Assembly (NCBI GenBank): GCA_017557535.1
Contig: JAFYYM010000056.1
Coordinates: 1-53,223 of the forward strand
Direction: 5' to 3'
From: Bacteroidales bacterium
Lineage (GTDB): Bacteria; Bacteroidota; Bacteroidia; Bacteroidales; UBA932
DNA length: 53,223 bases
Shown here one piece after another: positions 1 to 8,195 of the stretch. The translations under genes were made by a program, and so were the position numbers. The stretch's first letter is position 1. The number at the start of each line of letters is the position of its first letter. The notes beneath the pieces are model-generated. The model was not told the origin of the DNA and did no database searches. It worked only from the letters and a program-made list of their open reading frames with translations.

Positions 1-1
1 T

Positions 2-391
2 CCTGTCCGCTGGGATTCCGACCACGTGACCATTATGAACGATATGACCCTTGAGTTCTTCAAGGAGCTCGTGCGTTCTGACGGTCTCCACAGGGCCCAC
101 GTCGGCCTTGACTACTTCGACGGTGCTATGAACCGCATCGGGGCTTATGTCATCGGCTCACGCGCCACTCAGAAGTGCATCCTGAGCGCTCTTCTCGAAC
201 CGCTCGCCAAACTGCGCGAGTACGAGGCAGAGGGCAAGAGTTTCCAGAAACTCGCCCTCCTCGAGGAGGCCAAGACGCTTCCGTTCGGAGCTGTGTTCGA
301 TTACTTCAACTACAAGAACGGCGTTCCCGTGGGCGAAGAGTTCATTCCTTGCATCGAGAAATACGAGAAGGAAGTCACTTCGAAGAGATAG
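2..391 (+). CDS. rhaA: L-rhamnose isomerase, C-terminal part (5' end outside window)
   Basis: The first enzyme of L-rhamnose breakdown, converting L-rhamnose to L-rhamnulose in the cytoplasm. Only the last 129 codons lie in the window. The frame is open from base 2 and starts PVRWDSDHVTIMND, followed by the family's GLDYFD and NRIGAYVIGSRA segments, which are very characteristic of RhaA (full length is usually about 420 residues). The apparent GTG at base 26 is internal, not a start. The stop at 389-391 overlaps by 17 bases the end of the convergent gmhA-like gene. Two rhamnosidases lie about 25-32 kb downstream, so free rhamnose is a plausible product of this organism's glycan digestion. Confidence 0.93.
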   Translation, partial: PVRWDSDHVTIMNDMTLEFFKELVRSDGLHRAHVGLDYFDGAMNRIGAYVIGSRATQKCILSALLEPLAKLREYEAEGKSFQKLALLEEAKTLPFGAVFDYFNYKNGVPVGEEFIPCIEKYEKEVTSKR

Positions 392-956
392 ATGACTCGA
401 TGGCTTCGATAAGGATGTGAATCACCTTGATGTGGATCTCCTGGATCCGGTCTGAGTGAGGAGCGTCGGGAGCCATGATGGCGACATCGGAAAGGGCGGA
501 CAATGTCTGCCCTTTTTTTGATGTCAGAGCCACGACCTTCATTCCGAGGCCCTTGGCGGCTTCGGCGGCCTTGATGATATTCGATGATGTCCCGCTTGTG
601 CTTATCGCGAGAAGGACATCACCTGGCTTGCCGAAAGCCTCTATCCATCTGGAGAAGACAACATCAAATGAATAGTCGTTACCTACACAGGTGAGATATG
701 CGGGGTCGTTTATGGCCATGGCCGGGAATGGTCTCCGGTCATTCCTGAATCGGCCGGAAAGCTCCTCGGCGAAGTGGGTGGCGTCGCAAAGTGAGCCTCC
801 GTTGCCGCAGCTGATGATCCTCCCTCCGGAGGAAAGGCATTCCGACATGACCTCAGCCGCTTTCTCTATTGAAGGGACAGTATCCGGGTCGTCCATGAAT
901 CTCTCCAGTTCACCATGAGCCTGGGCAAGGCTATCTTGTATGATTGTCTTGGTCAT
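375..956 (-). CDS. gmhA: SIS-domain phosphoheptose isomerase (GmhA-type)
   Basis: A cytoplasmic sugar-phosphate isomerase of the SIS fold; GmhA converts D-sedoheptulose 7-phosphate to D-glycero-D-manno-heptose 7-phosphate. It has 193 residues, like E. coli GmhA (192), and the zinc/catalytic set falls at the same numbering: H61 and E65 in the HFAEELSGRF segment, Q172 and H180 near the end. The phosphate loop CGNGGS (50-55) and STSGTSSN (119-126) are present. It is the last gene of a minus-strand operon after an MFS permease and a ROK kinase, with an 11-base gap to the kinase. This setting is that of a sugar catabolic operon rather than an LPS-heptose locus, so the true substrate may be another phosphorylated ketose. 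Family call is sure, substrate is not. Confidence 0.85.
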   Translation of the reverse strand: MTKTIIQDSLAQAHGELERFMDDPDTVPSIEKAAEVMSECLSSGGRIISCGNGGSLCDATHFAEELSGRFRNDRRPFPAMAINDPAYLTCVGNDYSFDVVFSRWIEAFGKPGDVLLAISTSGTSSNIIKAAEAAKGLGMKVVALTSKKGQTLSALSDVAIMAPDAPHSDRIQEIHIKVIHILIEAIESSISSK

Positions 957-967
957 ATCCTTGGAAA

Positions 968-1936
968 CTATTGAATATCAGCGGCAATAGATAAGGCGGC
1001 ATAATCCCCGACGGCCTCTCCGAGGGCGGCTGGAACAATCTTGCATACTCTTCTTGCCAGAGGCAGAGCCTCTTGCGAGATAACCTCATCCATCAATGGC
1101 TTGAACACATCTTCATTGCGGGCATAAATGCTGCCGATAACTATCATCTCCGGGTTGAGGATATCAATTACCAGAGACAATCCCGCTCCGAGATGCCTCG
1201 CCGATATTTCGTACACTTTCTTCGCCAACGGGTCCCCATTCCTGAGAGCCTCGGCTACTTTTTTCGCTGTGATTCCTGAAAGGTCTCCATCAGGACACCA
1301 TGAGACATTGCCACCCATCTGCATGGCTTCCTTAGCCAGATCCCTGGCGAGTTGCTCTATCCCGCTGCCGCTGCAGAAGCCCTCGAACGAGCCGGATTTC
1401 CCATAGCCTACGGGACCGTAGTTCTCCAGGCGGATGTGTCCCAGCTCCCCAGCATTGTCATTTGTCCCGGTGTATAATTGGCCCTCGATTATTATTCCCG
1501 CGCCAAGGCCGGTCCCGAAGGTCATGAACACCATGTTCCGGGTTCCTTTGCCGGCTCCGAACTTCCATTCGGCCAGAGCGCAGGCGTTGGCGTCGTTGTG
1601 GACCGCAGCCGGTACTCCGAACTCTTCAGAAAGTATCTTCACTATGGGTATATTGTCCCAGCCGGGAAGGTTCGGAGGAGACATTATGACCCCTGTCCTG
1701 CTGTCCAGAGGCCCGCCGCAGCTGATGCCGATTGCCCCTATGTCGCCGTTTGACAGTTGGTTCCTCTCAAGGACTTCCTTGATTGTCCGTTTTATGTCGC
1801 TTATGGTACCTTCGACATCAGTGGTAGGGAATGCTGATTTGTCCCTTATCACTATGTCGCTGCCTGCAGGAAGGCCGACGGTCACGGCGCACTTGGTGCC
1901 GCCGATGTCAACACCTATCAATACTTTCTCTTTCAT
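968..1936 (-). CDS. ROK-family sugar kinase
   Basis: An ATP-dependent cytoplasmic sugar kinase of the ROK family (glucokinase, allokinase, N-acetylmannosamine kinase relatives). The N-terminal phosphate loop is DIGGTK (10-15), the catalytic aspartate is D115 in HNDANACAL (113-121), and FGTGLGAG (140-147) plus AGELGHIRL (162-170) follow. ROK enzymes normally carry a zinc site CxCGxxGCxE; here the matching stretch reads GYGKSGSFEGFCSG (177-190), so the zinc cysteines are missing while the glutamate stays. The ATG overlaps the stop of the permease gene by four bases (ATGA), so the two are translationally coupled. It probably phosphorylates the sugar the permease brings in; the exact sugar cannot be read from sequence. 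Confidence 0.88.
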   Translation of the reverse strand: MKEKVLIGVDIGGTKCAVTVGLPAGSDIVIRDKSAFPTTDVEGTISDIKRTIKEVLERNQLSNGDIGAIGISCGGPLDSRTGVIMSPPNLPGWDNIPIVKILSEEFGVPAAVHNDANACALAEWKFGAGKGTRNMVFMTFGTGLGAGIIIEGQLYTGTNDNAGELGHIRLENYGPVGYGKSGSFEGFCSGSGIEQLARDLAKEAMQMGGNVSWCPDGDLSGITAKKVAEALRNGDPLAKKVYEISARHLGAGLSLVIDILNPEMIVIGSIYARNEDVFKPLMDEVISQEALPLARRVCKIVPAALGEAVGDYAALSIAADIQ

Positions 1937-3105
1937 TGCGCGTCAGAGGTTTTGAACTTGCCTATGAAGGGGATGAGGAATACCATGAAAAGCCATACCA
2001 CAATCATTGCCGCCACTGCGGAACCCTGGTTGCCGAAGGAGTCCGTGATGATTCCGAGTATCGGAGGTATTATTCCGCCGCCGCATACACCCACGATGAG
2101 CAGCGAGGAGACCTCGTTGGCCCTGTCGGGTACCCTGAGCATGGAGGTAGAGAACACTATCGAGAAGAGGTTGGAGTATCCGAGTCCGAAGAGGGCCACC
2201 AGGACCAGGATCAAGGTAAGGTTCCTGGCGAACAGGATGCCGATCAGGCTGGCGAGGGCCAGCAGGACGCTTCCGAGGAAGAACTTCCTGGCGGGGAATT
2301 TCAACAGCAGCAATCCTCCCAGGAAGGCTCCGACTGTCCTTGCCAGGAAGTATACGCTGTTGCCCATTCCGGCCTTTTCAAGCGGCAGCGAACATCTTTC
2401 CTGAAGCAGCTTGGGGAAGGTGACGCCCATTCCGACATCCACTCCCACGAGAACCAGTATTCCTATGAAATACAGAACTATGTATCTGTCCTTCAGGAGG
2501 GAGAATGTCCTTCCGAAGGTGATTTCGGATTTCTCGACCAACTGTTCCTTGATGGGGGAAAGGGCCAGCCAGGCCATGGCCAGGAGGGTGACCGCAGCGT
2601 ACACGGGGAATATCATCTTCCAGCCCAGGATACCACCTGCGAAAGCGGCCGTCAGGATTGGTCCGAGGAAGGAGCTGATTGCCTTGACGAACTGCCCCAG
2701 GGTCAGCGTCCCTGTTAGTTTCTCCTGCGATACTACGCTGGAAACCAGTGGGTTCTGGGCTACCTGCAGTATGGTGTTGCCGATTCCGAGCATCGTGAAG
2801 GCGACCAGGACGGCCGGGAAACTGTAATTCACGAGCGGCACGATCATCGCCAGGGCGGTCACAATGAAGCTCAGGATAACCGTTTTCTTCCTTCCTATCC
2901 TGTTCATGAGCATCCCCGTTGGGATGGACAGGATCAGGAACCAAAGGAAGCATGAGAGGGAGATGAGCCCCGCCACCTTGTCGTCCATTCCGGTGAAGTC
3001 CGCCTTGACGTAATTGGTTGCCACGCCGACAATGTCCACGAATCCCATGATGAAGAATCCGAACATCACCGGAAGAATGGCTTGGTTGAATTTTGATTGA
3101 GACAT
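1933..3105 (-). CDS. MFS sugar permease, FucP/GluP-like
   Basis: A 390-residue inner-membrane transporter with about 12 hydrophobic segments. The sequence begins with a first membrane helix (FGFFIMGFVDIVG) and has the MFS loop motif after helix 2 as MNRIGRKKT (67-75). GNTILQVAQNPLVSSV resembles the conserved NP segment of the fucose/glucose/galactose:H+ symporter branch. It is the first gene of the permease-kinase-isomerase operon and faces a divergently transcribed exported-enzyme operon across an 80-base gap containing a 31-base dyad. Role inferred: uptake of a monosaccharide that the downstream ROK kinase phosphorylates. The sugar is unknown. Confidence 0.85.
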   Translation of the reverse strand: MSQSKFNQAILPVMFGFFIMGFVDIVGVATNYVKADFTGMDDKVAGLISLSCFLWFLILSIPTGMLMNRIGRKKTVILSFIVTALAMIVPLVNYSFPAVLVAFTMLGIGNTILQVAQNPLVSSVVSQEKLTGTLTLGQFVKAISSFLGPILTAAFAGGILGWKMIFPVYAAVTLLAMAWLALSPIKEQLVEKSEITFGRTFSLLKDRYIVLYFIGILVLVGVDVGMGVTFPKLLQERCSLPLEKAGMGNSVYFLARTVGAFLGGLLLLKFPARKFFLGSVLLALASLIGILFARNLTLILVLVALFGLGYSNLFSIVFSTSMLRVPDRANEVSSLLIVGVCGGGIIPPILGIITDSFGNQGSAVAAMIVVWLFMVFLIPFIGKFKTSDAQ

Positions 3106-3130
3106 GTCTTTGATCGATTGGTCTTATAAA

Positions 3131-3161
3131 TATAGTCATTATTTTTGGAATAATCGCTATA
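3131..3161. promoter_or_regulatory. 31-base imperfect dyad in a divergent intergenic region
   Basis: TATAG and CTATA form the outer arms, ATTATT and AATAAT the inner arms, around a central TTTGG, with one mismatched two-base step on each side. It lies between the permease start (3105) and the aminotransferase start (3186), so a dimeric regulator bound here could act on both operons. The A/T-rich composition also fits promoter DNA; on the minus strand a TATATTTA (one mismatch to TAnnTTTG) lies next to it. Operator function is inference. Confidence 0.4.
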
Positions 3162-3185
3162 TTGTAAACCACAAACAAACCGATC

Positions 3186-4577
3186 ATGTCAATATCCAGA
3201 AGAAGCTTTCTAAAGGCAGGGGCGCTCGCTTCCGGCAGTTTGTTCCTGGGACCGAGGCTTTCAGAGGCTAAGTCTTTCGGGAACTCAATATTGAAGAAGC
3301 AGGTGTCTCCCGCCATATTGGGGGGCGCCAAAGCCCATCCCGGTACCTGGCCTAAGTGGCCCTTGTGGAAAGATGAGTCCTGGGACAGGAAAGTGGTTTC
3401 AGTGCTTAGGAGCGGAATATGGTCCCGTGCGGACAAAACATCCCAATTCGAGAGGGAATGGGCGGGGATGCTTGGAGCCAAGCGCTGCCTGACCACCGTC
3501 AATGGCACTAATGCCCTTTTCGTCGCGTTGAACCAGGCGGGGATCGGCATAGGAGACGAGGTGATAGTACCTCCTTATACTTTCGTGGCCACGGTCCAGG
3601 CGGTCCTTCTGAATGGTGCGGTCCCGGTGTTCGCCGATGTCGACCGGCAGACGTTCCAGATGGATCCGGAGCAGGTCAGGAAGAAGATAACATCGAGGAC
3701 GAAAGCCATCATCCCTGTCCATATCCTGGGAATGCCCGTAGATATGGACAGGATCATGCGGATAGCGGCCGAGCATGACCTCGTGGTCATAGAAGACGCC
3801 TGCCAGGCCCATCTCGCCGAATATGGCGGGGTCAAGGTCGGAACCATCGGGAAGGCCGGATGCTTCAGTTTCCAGAATTCCAAGAATATCCCGATTGGAG
3901 AAGGAGGGGCGATCGTCAGCGATGACGAGGAGTTCATGGACCGGTGCTATTCCTTCCACAATCTCGGCCTGCCTTATGGCTCCCAGGCAGGAAGCCTTGC
4001 CGGAGCGTTCATGGTCGGGACCAAGGTCCGCTTCTCGGAGTATCAGGCGGCCATCGGCCTCGTTCAGCTTGAAGAAGCCGCCAGGACCACGGCACTTCGC
4101 TGGGAGAACGGGCAGTACCTGACCGGAAAGCTGGATGGGCTGGAGGGAATCGAGACGGTGAGACTCTATCCCAAGACGTCGAAGGCGGTTTTCCACCTTT
4201 ACCCCATGCGTTTCATAAGCGACCGTTTCGCGGGGATGCCCAGGGAGCTGTTCGTCGCGGCGATGAAAGCCGAGGGCGTCCCGTGCTCCACAGGGTATTC
4301 TCCGCTCCAGGTCCAGCCTTTCATCAAATCGGCCTTCGAGTCGAAACTTTATCAAAGGGTATATGATAGCCAGGAGATCGACTACGATGCTTTCCTGGAA
4401 GCCAACAAATGTCCTGAAAGCGACGCCCTTTGCAATGAAGAGGCCGTCTGGATTGCCCAGTCGATGCTGTTGAACGGTCACGAAGACATGGATGACATCG
4501 CTGAGGCTGCCGGAAAGATAAGGGAGAACGCGGACAAGATAGTAAGGAAGTTCAAGTCCGGAGAGATCAAGATCTAG
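3186..4577 (+). CDS. Tat-exported DegT/DnrJ/EryC1/StrS-family aminotransferase
   Basis: A PLP-dependent sugar aminotransferase-like protein of 463 residues. The N-terminus is a twin-arginine signal (SRRSFLKAG, 4-12, then a short hydrophobic stretch to about residue 28), so it should be exported folded with its cofactor. The fold-type-I core follows: TVNGTNALFVAL (104-115), PPYTFVAT (129-136), the PLP aspartate D204 in VIEDACQAHLAEYGG and the Schiff-base lysine K233 in FSFQNSKNIPIGEGGA, so the catalytic set looks intact. Most family members make amino sugars on nucleotides in the cytoplasm; an exported version must use another amino acceptor. Its stop is three bases before the start of the ceramidase-like gene, which makes them an operon. 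Confidence 0.85.
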   Translation: MSISRRSFLKAGALASGSLFLGPRLSEAKSFGNSILKKQVSPAILGGAKAHPGTWPKWPLWKDESWDRKVVSVLRSGIWSRADKTSQFEREWAGMLGAKRCLTTVNGTNALFVALNQAGIGIGDEVIVPPYTFVATVQAVLLNGAVPVFADVDRQTFQMDPEQVRKKITSRTKAIIPVHILGMPVDMDRIMRIAAEHDLVVIEDACQAHLAEYGGVKVGTIGKAGCFSFQNSKNIPIGEGGAIVSDDEEFMDRCYSFHNLGLPYGSQAGSLAGAFMVGTKVRFSEYQAAIGLVQLEEAARTTALRWENGQYLTGKLDGLEGIETVRLYPKTSKAVFHLYPMRFISDRFAGMPRELFVAAMKAEGVPCSTGYSPLQVQPFIKSAFESKLYQRVYDSQEIDYDAFLEANKCPESDALCNEEAVWIAQSMLLNGHEDMDDIAEAAGKIRENADKIVRKFKSGEIKI

Positions 4578-4580
4578 CCG

Positions 4581-7220
4581 ATGGGAAATTTACTGATAAG
4601 GTTACTGAGGTCGTGCTGCCTCGTTGCGGCCCTCTTGCTAGTCAATGCTTCAGCATCCGCGGAAGAGGATGGTTTATGGAAGGCCGGCAGGGCCAGGGTA
4701 AAGATCACTCCCGACTCCCCGATATGGCTGGCCGGGTATGCCTCGAGAACTCATCCATCAGAAGGTACTCTCCAGGATATCTGGGCCAAGGCCATTTCCC
4801 TCGAGGATTCCCATGGGCACAGGGGAGTCGTCGTGACCATGGATCTGCTGAGCATTACCAAGGAGATTTCGGATTCGTTGAGGGACCGCCTGTTACGTGA
4901 ATACGGCCTGTCGAGGAGCCAGATCATCCTGAACGTGTCCCATACCCATTCCGGACCGGTGATCGGGAATGGGCTTGGAGACATCTATCCGATGACGGCT
5001 TCCGATCAGGAGAGGGTGTCCGGCTACACCGGATGGCTCATGGACCGGCTGGTCAACCTGGTAGGGGAGTCCCTTCGGGACCTTCGTCCGGCGAGGATCA
5101 GCACAGGTTCAGGCATGGCCGGTTTCGCCGTGAACCGTCGTAACAATGTCGAGAGCGAGGTGCCAAGGGCATCGGAACTCAAGGGACCGTCAGACCATAC
5201 CGTTCCAGTGTTGAAAGTGGAAGATGAGGAAGGGAAATTGTCGGTGGTCCTGTTCGGATATTCATGTCATAACACGGTCCTGTCCGATTATCTTGTCAAC
5301 GGGGACTATGCCGGCTATGCCCAGGCTGAACTTGAAAAAGCGTTTCCCGGGACCATGGCCATGTTTTTCCAGGGAGCGGGAGCTGACCAGAACCCTCTTC
5401 CACGTAGGAAACTGTCGTACGCCGTCCTGTATGGTAAGGAACTCGCCGCGGCCGTGTCCCAGGTTCTCTCGGAGGAGATGATTCCCCTGGATTCCCGCCT
5501 TGACACGCGTTATAAGGAGATTCCGCTGGAAATGGAGGCACCACTTCCGCTGGAAGAACTGTCCGCAATCGGGAAGGGCGATGACTATCAGGCCCGTTGG
5601 GCAAGGGGAATGGTCGCGAGATACGGGGAGAAGGTGGATTATCCATCGGAGTATCCCTATCCCGTCCAGTACTGGGAGATCGGCTCACAGAGACTGTTCG
5701 CCCTCGGAGGCGAACTTGTCTGCGGTTACTCGCTGGATCTGAAGTCCTTGTTCGGGAATGAAACCATCGTGATGGGTTATTCCAACGATATCATGTCCTA
5801 TATTCCTACGGAAAAGATCTGGGATGAAGGGGGATATGAAGGATTCACCGCCCATCGTGTCTATGGACTTCCGTCCAGGTGGACAAGGGATGTCCAGGCT
5901 AGGATAATGGAAGCCGCCTCATCCCTGGCAGGAAAGGAAATAACCTTCAAACCGGGCAGTCTGCAGGGTGAAAGGATTTATTCGGGTTTCCCGGATGCCC
6001 ACGACACCTACAACGCCATCTCGGTCGCCAGCGACGGGATGGTGTATTATGTCCTGTCGTCCCAGCGTTACGATGTCGGAGGACAGTTCTGCCGGTACGA
6101 TCCTTCTTCGGGGAATGTGGAAATCCTCGCGGACCTTTCGGAGGCCGTCGGAGAGAAAAGGAAGAAATTCATTTCCCAGGGCAAGAGCCATGTCGAGTTC
6201 GAGGAGTGTGAAGGCAAGTTGTATTTTGCCACCCATGTGGGTTATTACCAGATGATCGACGGGGCGGAACAGCTGCCGGTCGACGCTCCGAAAGGGTGGC
6301 GCCTGTATCCTGGAGGCCATTTCCTGAGCTATGATATGGCTACGGGCAAGATAGAAGACCTGGCGGTCGCTCCGGACGGGGAAGGAATAATCACCATGGC
6401 CATGGATAAAGTCCGGAAACATCTTTTCGGATTGACATGGCCTTCCGGCATCCTGATCGATTATGACATCGAAAATTCCAGGTTGAGGGATCTGGGACAT
6501 GTCACGAAGGCTGGAGAGACCGGGCTTGGCACTCCGGAATTCCGCGTCATCTGCCGCTCGATGTTCGTGGACCCGCGCGACGGAAGCGTCTATTGGTCCA
6601 CGGCCGATGGGGACATCTGGACATACAATCCATCGGATAAAGGCCCTTCCAAGGTGGAAGGAGTCGATCTCCGTCTCGACTATTTCGGCAAATACGATCC
6701 TTCCGACGCCGGCAGCATGGGCTACAACTGGCGCAAGATAAAATGGTATGCTCCTGAAGGCAAGGCTTATGCTGTCCATGGCAACTCGGGGTACCTGTTC
6801 ACCTTCGATCCGGTCGCGAAGAAAGTGGAGATAGTGGACAGGATCACTTCGGAACCATCAAGGAAGAGCGGCATGGGCGACCAGTTCAGCTATGGCTATC
6901 TGGGTTTCACCATCTCGGACCAAGGCAGGATCTACTACCTGACCGGTGCACCTGTCTATAAGGATGGAAAGCGCGTCGCCGGGCTGGAGAAGATCAACAT
7001 GGGAGCAGCCAAAGGGATTGAATATCTGCATCTGGTAACATATGACATCCCGAGAGGGCGTTACGAGGACCTGGGCCCTGTCTTCTATGACGACGGGTCG
7101 TTCCCCACATACGTCAATTCCATAGCACTGGGTAAAGACGGGGATGTCTATACCCTTGCCAGGTTCCTGCATGAAGGAAAGGAAATAGAGGACCTGGTCC
7201 GGATCAAGGTGAATCAATAA
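4581..7220 (+). CDS. Neutral/alkaline ceramidase-like protein with C-terminal beta-propeller-like half
   Basis: An 879-residue exported protein with a cleavable signal peptide (LLVNASASA, cleavage near residue 27). The first about 430 residues match the N-terminal domain of neutral/alkaline non-lysosomal ceramidases: KAGRARVKITP (34-44), NVSHTHSGP with H121 and H123 as zinc ligands, and GYSCHNTVLSDY with a further histidine. The second half (about 450-879) has repeated blocks of the type YDxxTGKIEDL, YNPSDKGPSKV and FDPVAKKVEIV that look like blades of a YncE/SMP-30-like beta-propeller; no second enzyme is recognised. Ceramidases cleave N-acyl-sphingosine, but in bacteria this domain is also found on proteins of unknown amide substrates. 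It is co-transcribed between an exported aminotransferase and an exported phosphodiesterase. Confidence 0.8.
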   Translation: MGNLLIRLLRSCCLVAALLLVNASASAEEDGLWKAGRARVKITPDSPIWLAGYASRTHPSEGTLQDIWAKAISLEDSHGHRGVVVTMDLLSITKEISDSLRDRLLREYGLSRSQIILNVSHTHSGPVIGNGLGDIYPMTASDQERVSGYTGWLMDRLVNLVGESLRDLRPARISTGSGMAGFAVNRRNNVESEVPRASELKGPSDHTVPVLKVEDEEGKLSVVLFGYSCHNTVLSDYLVNGDYAGYAQAELEKAFPGTMAMFFQGAGADQNPLPRRKLSYAVLYGKELAAAVSQVLSEEMIPLDSRLDTRYKEIPLEMEAPLPLEELSAIGKGDDYQARWARGMVARYGEKVDYPSEYPYPVQYWEIGSQRLFALGGELVCGYSLDLKSLFGNETIVMGYSNDIMSYIPTEKIWDEGGYEGFTAHRVYGLPSRWTRDVQARIMEAASSLAGKEITFKPGSLQGERIYSGFPDAHDTYNAISVASDGMVYYVLSSQRYDVGGQFCRYDPSSGNVEILADLSEAVGEKRKKFISQGKSHVEFEECEGKLYFATHVGYYQMIDGAEQLPVDAPKGWRLYPGGHFLSYDMATGKIEDLAVAPDGEGIITMAMDKVRKHLFGLTWPSGILIDYDIENSRLRDLGHVTKAGETGLGTPEFRVICRSMFVDPRDGSVYWSTADGDIWTYNPSDKGPSKVEGVDLRLDYFGKYDPSDAGSMGYNWRKIKWYAPEGKAYAVHGNSGYLFTFDPVAKKVEIVDRITSEPSRKSGMGDQFSYGYLGFTISDQGRIYYLTGAPVYKDGKRVAGLEKINMGAAKGIEYLHLVTYDIPRGRYEDLGPVFYDDGSFPTYVNSIALGKDGDVYTLARFLHEGKEIEDLVRIKVNQ

Positions 7221-7238
7221 CACTTAATAATCAACGAT

Positions 7239-8195
7239 ATGGATATCTCTAGAAGAGACTTTTTCAAGAAGAGCCTGGTTGCGGGAGCCGGAGTTGCCGC
7301 AGCCACCATGGCAGGACCTCTTTCAATTGAGACGGAAGCTAAGTCCAGGAAGAGGAAACTCAAGACAAAACGAGTTATCATATTCACCTTTGACGGGATC
7401 AGGGTAGACGGTCTGGCACAGGCGAAGACACCGAATATTGACTCCCTGATCGAGAACGGATCCGCTTCCTTCACCACCAGGGATGTCATGCCTTCCGTGA
7501 CTCTCCCTAACTATACCAGCCACTTGACTGGTGCGGGCCCTGAGGTCCATGGTGTGGCAGACAACGGCTGGAAAGTAGGTGAATATAAACTGGATGCGGT
7601 TGAGAGAGACTCTGACGGTTATTTCCCTTCAGTGTTCAAAGCCTTGAAGGATAATGTCCCTGGCATCAAGACCGCATATTACTGGAACTGGTTGCCTTTG
7701 ATTAACGCCATGAATCCCAAGTACATGGACGACAAGCTATCCTCTAGCGACGAAGGGTATGCCTCCCTGTACGACCGTGCCATGGAATATCTAAGTTCCC
7801 ATAAGGACGACAAGATGTTCATGTTCTTGTACAACGTCCACACCGACCATATCGGGCACACGTATTCATGGATGTCTCCGGAATATATACAATCAATCGA
7901 GGAAGGCGATGTCCAGGTGGGGCGCATGATTGATTTCCTCAAGAAAGAGGGGCTGTTCGAGGAGACTCATCTCATGTTCATCACCGACCATGGTGGAATC
8001 GGCAAGGGGCACGGTGGAGTCAGCCCTGAGGAGATGATTGTTCCCTGGGTGATTTCCGGGCCTGGCATCAAGAAAGGTTTCACCATCACCGAACCTAACA
8101 ACACTGTCAATACCGCATCGACAGTGCTGAGGCTTTTCGGGGTGGATCAGCCTCTCTGTTGGACAGGAGAGGTCCCGGAGTCTATTTTCAAGTAG
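7239..8195 (+). CDS. Tat-exported type I phosphodiesterase/nucleotide pyrophosphatase-like protein
   Basis: An alkaline-phosphatase-superfamily hydrolase of 318 residues. A twin-arginine signal (ISRRDFFKK, 3-11) is followed by an alanine-rich hydrophobic stretch. The metal and catalytic set of the NPP group is visible: the first metal aspartate in FTFDGIRVD, the nucleophile threonine in MPSVTLPNYTSHLTG, then YNVHTDHIGHTY and MFITDHGGIGKGHGG carrying the remaining Asp/His ligands. Such enzymes cut phosphodiesters, pyrophosphates or phospholipid head groups outside the cytoplasm. It lies 18 bases after the ceramidase-like gene and is the third gene of the exported-enzyme operon. Its stop codon abuts the stop of the convergent GDSL gene with no base between. 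Confidence 0.87.
   Translation: MDISRRDFFKKSLVAGAGVAAATMAGPLSIETEAKSRKRKLKTKRVIIFTFDGIRVDGLAQAKTPNIDSLIENGSASFTTRDVMPSVTLPNYTSHLTGAGPEVHGVADNGWKVGEYKLDAVERDSDGYFPSVFKALKDNVPGIKTAYYWNWLPLINAMNPKYMDDKLSSSDEGYASLYDRAMEYLSSHKDDKMFMFLYNVHTDHIGHTYSWMSPEYIQSIEEGDVQVGRMIDFLKKEGLFEETHLMFITDHGGIGKGHGGVSPEEMIVPWVISGPGIKKGFTITEPNNTVNTASTVLRLFGVDQPLCWTGEVPESIFK

Noticed and set aside
1831-2718. Plus-strand open frame rich in E, Q and D under the permease
   Set aside because: It is the complement of a hydrophobic membrane protein, which gives such charged composition by codon symmetry.
2378-3550. Long minus-strand open frame (390 codons) overlapping the permease and the aminotransferase start
   Set aside because: It runs in another frame through the permease gene and antisense to the next one; the product is Pro/Arg/His-rich with no family features, typical of a shadow frame in GC-rich coding DNA.
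3399-4481. Antisense open frame of 360 codons under the aminotransferase
   Set aside because: The plus-strand gene has all PLP motifs; the antisense product is low in hydrophobic core patterns and matches nothing known.
5919-6779. Antisense open frame of 286 codons under the ceramidase-like gene
   Set aside because: No recognisable domain; the sense strand has continuous homology-like blocks.
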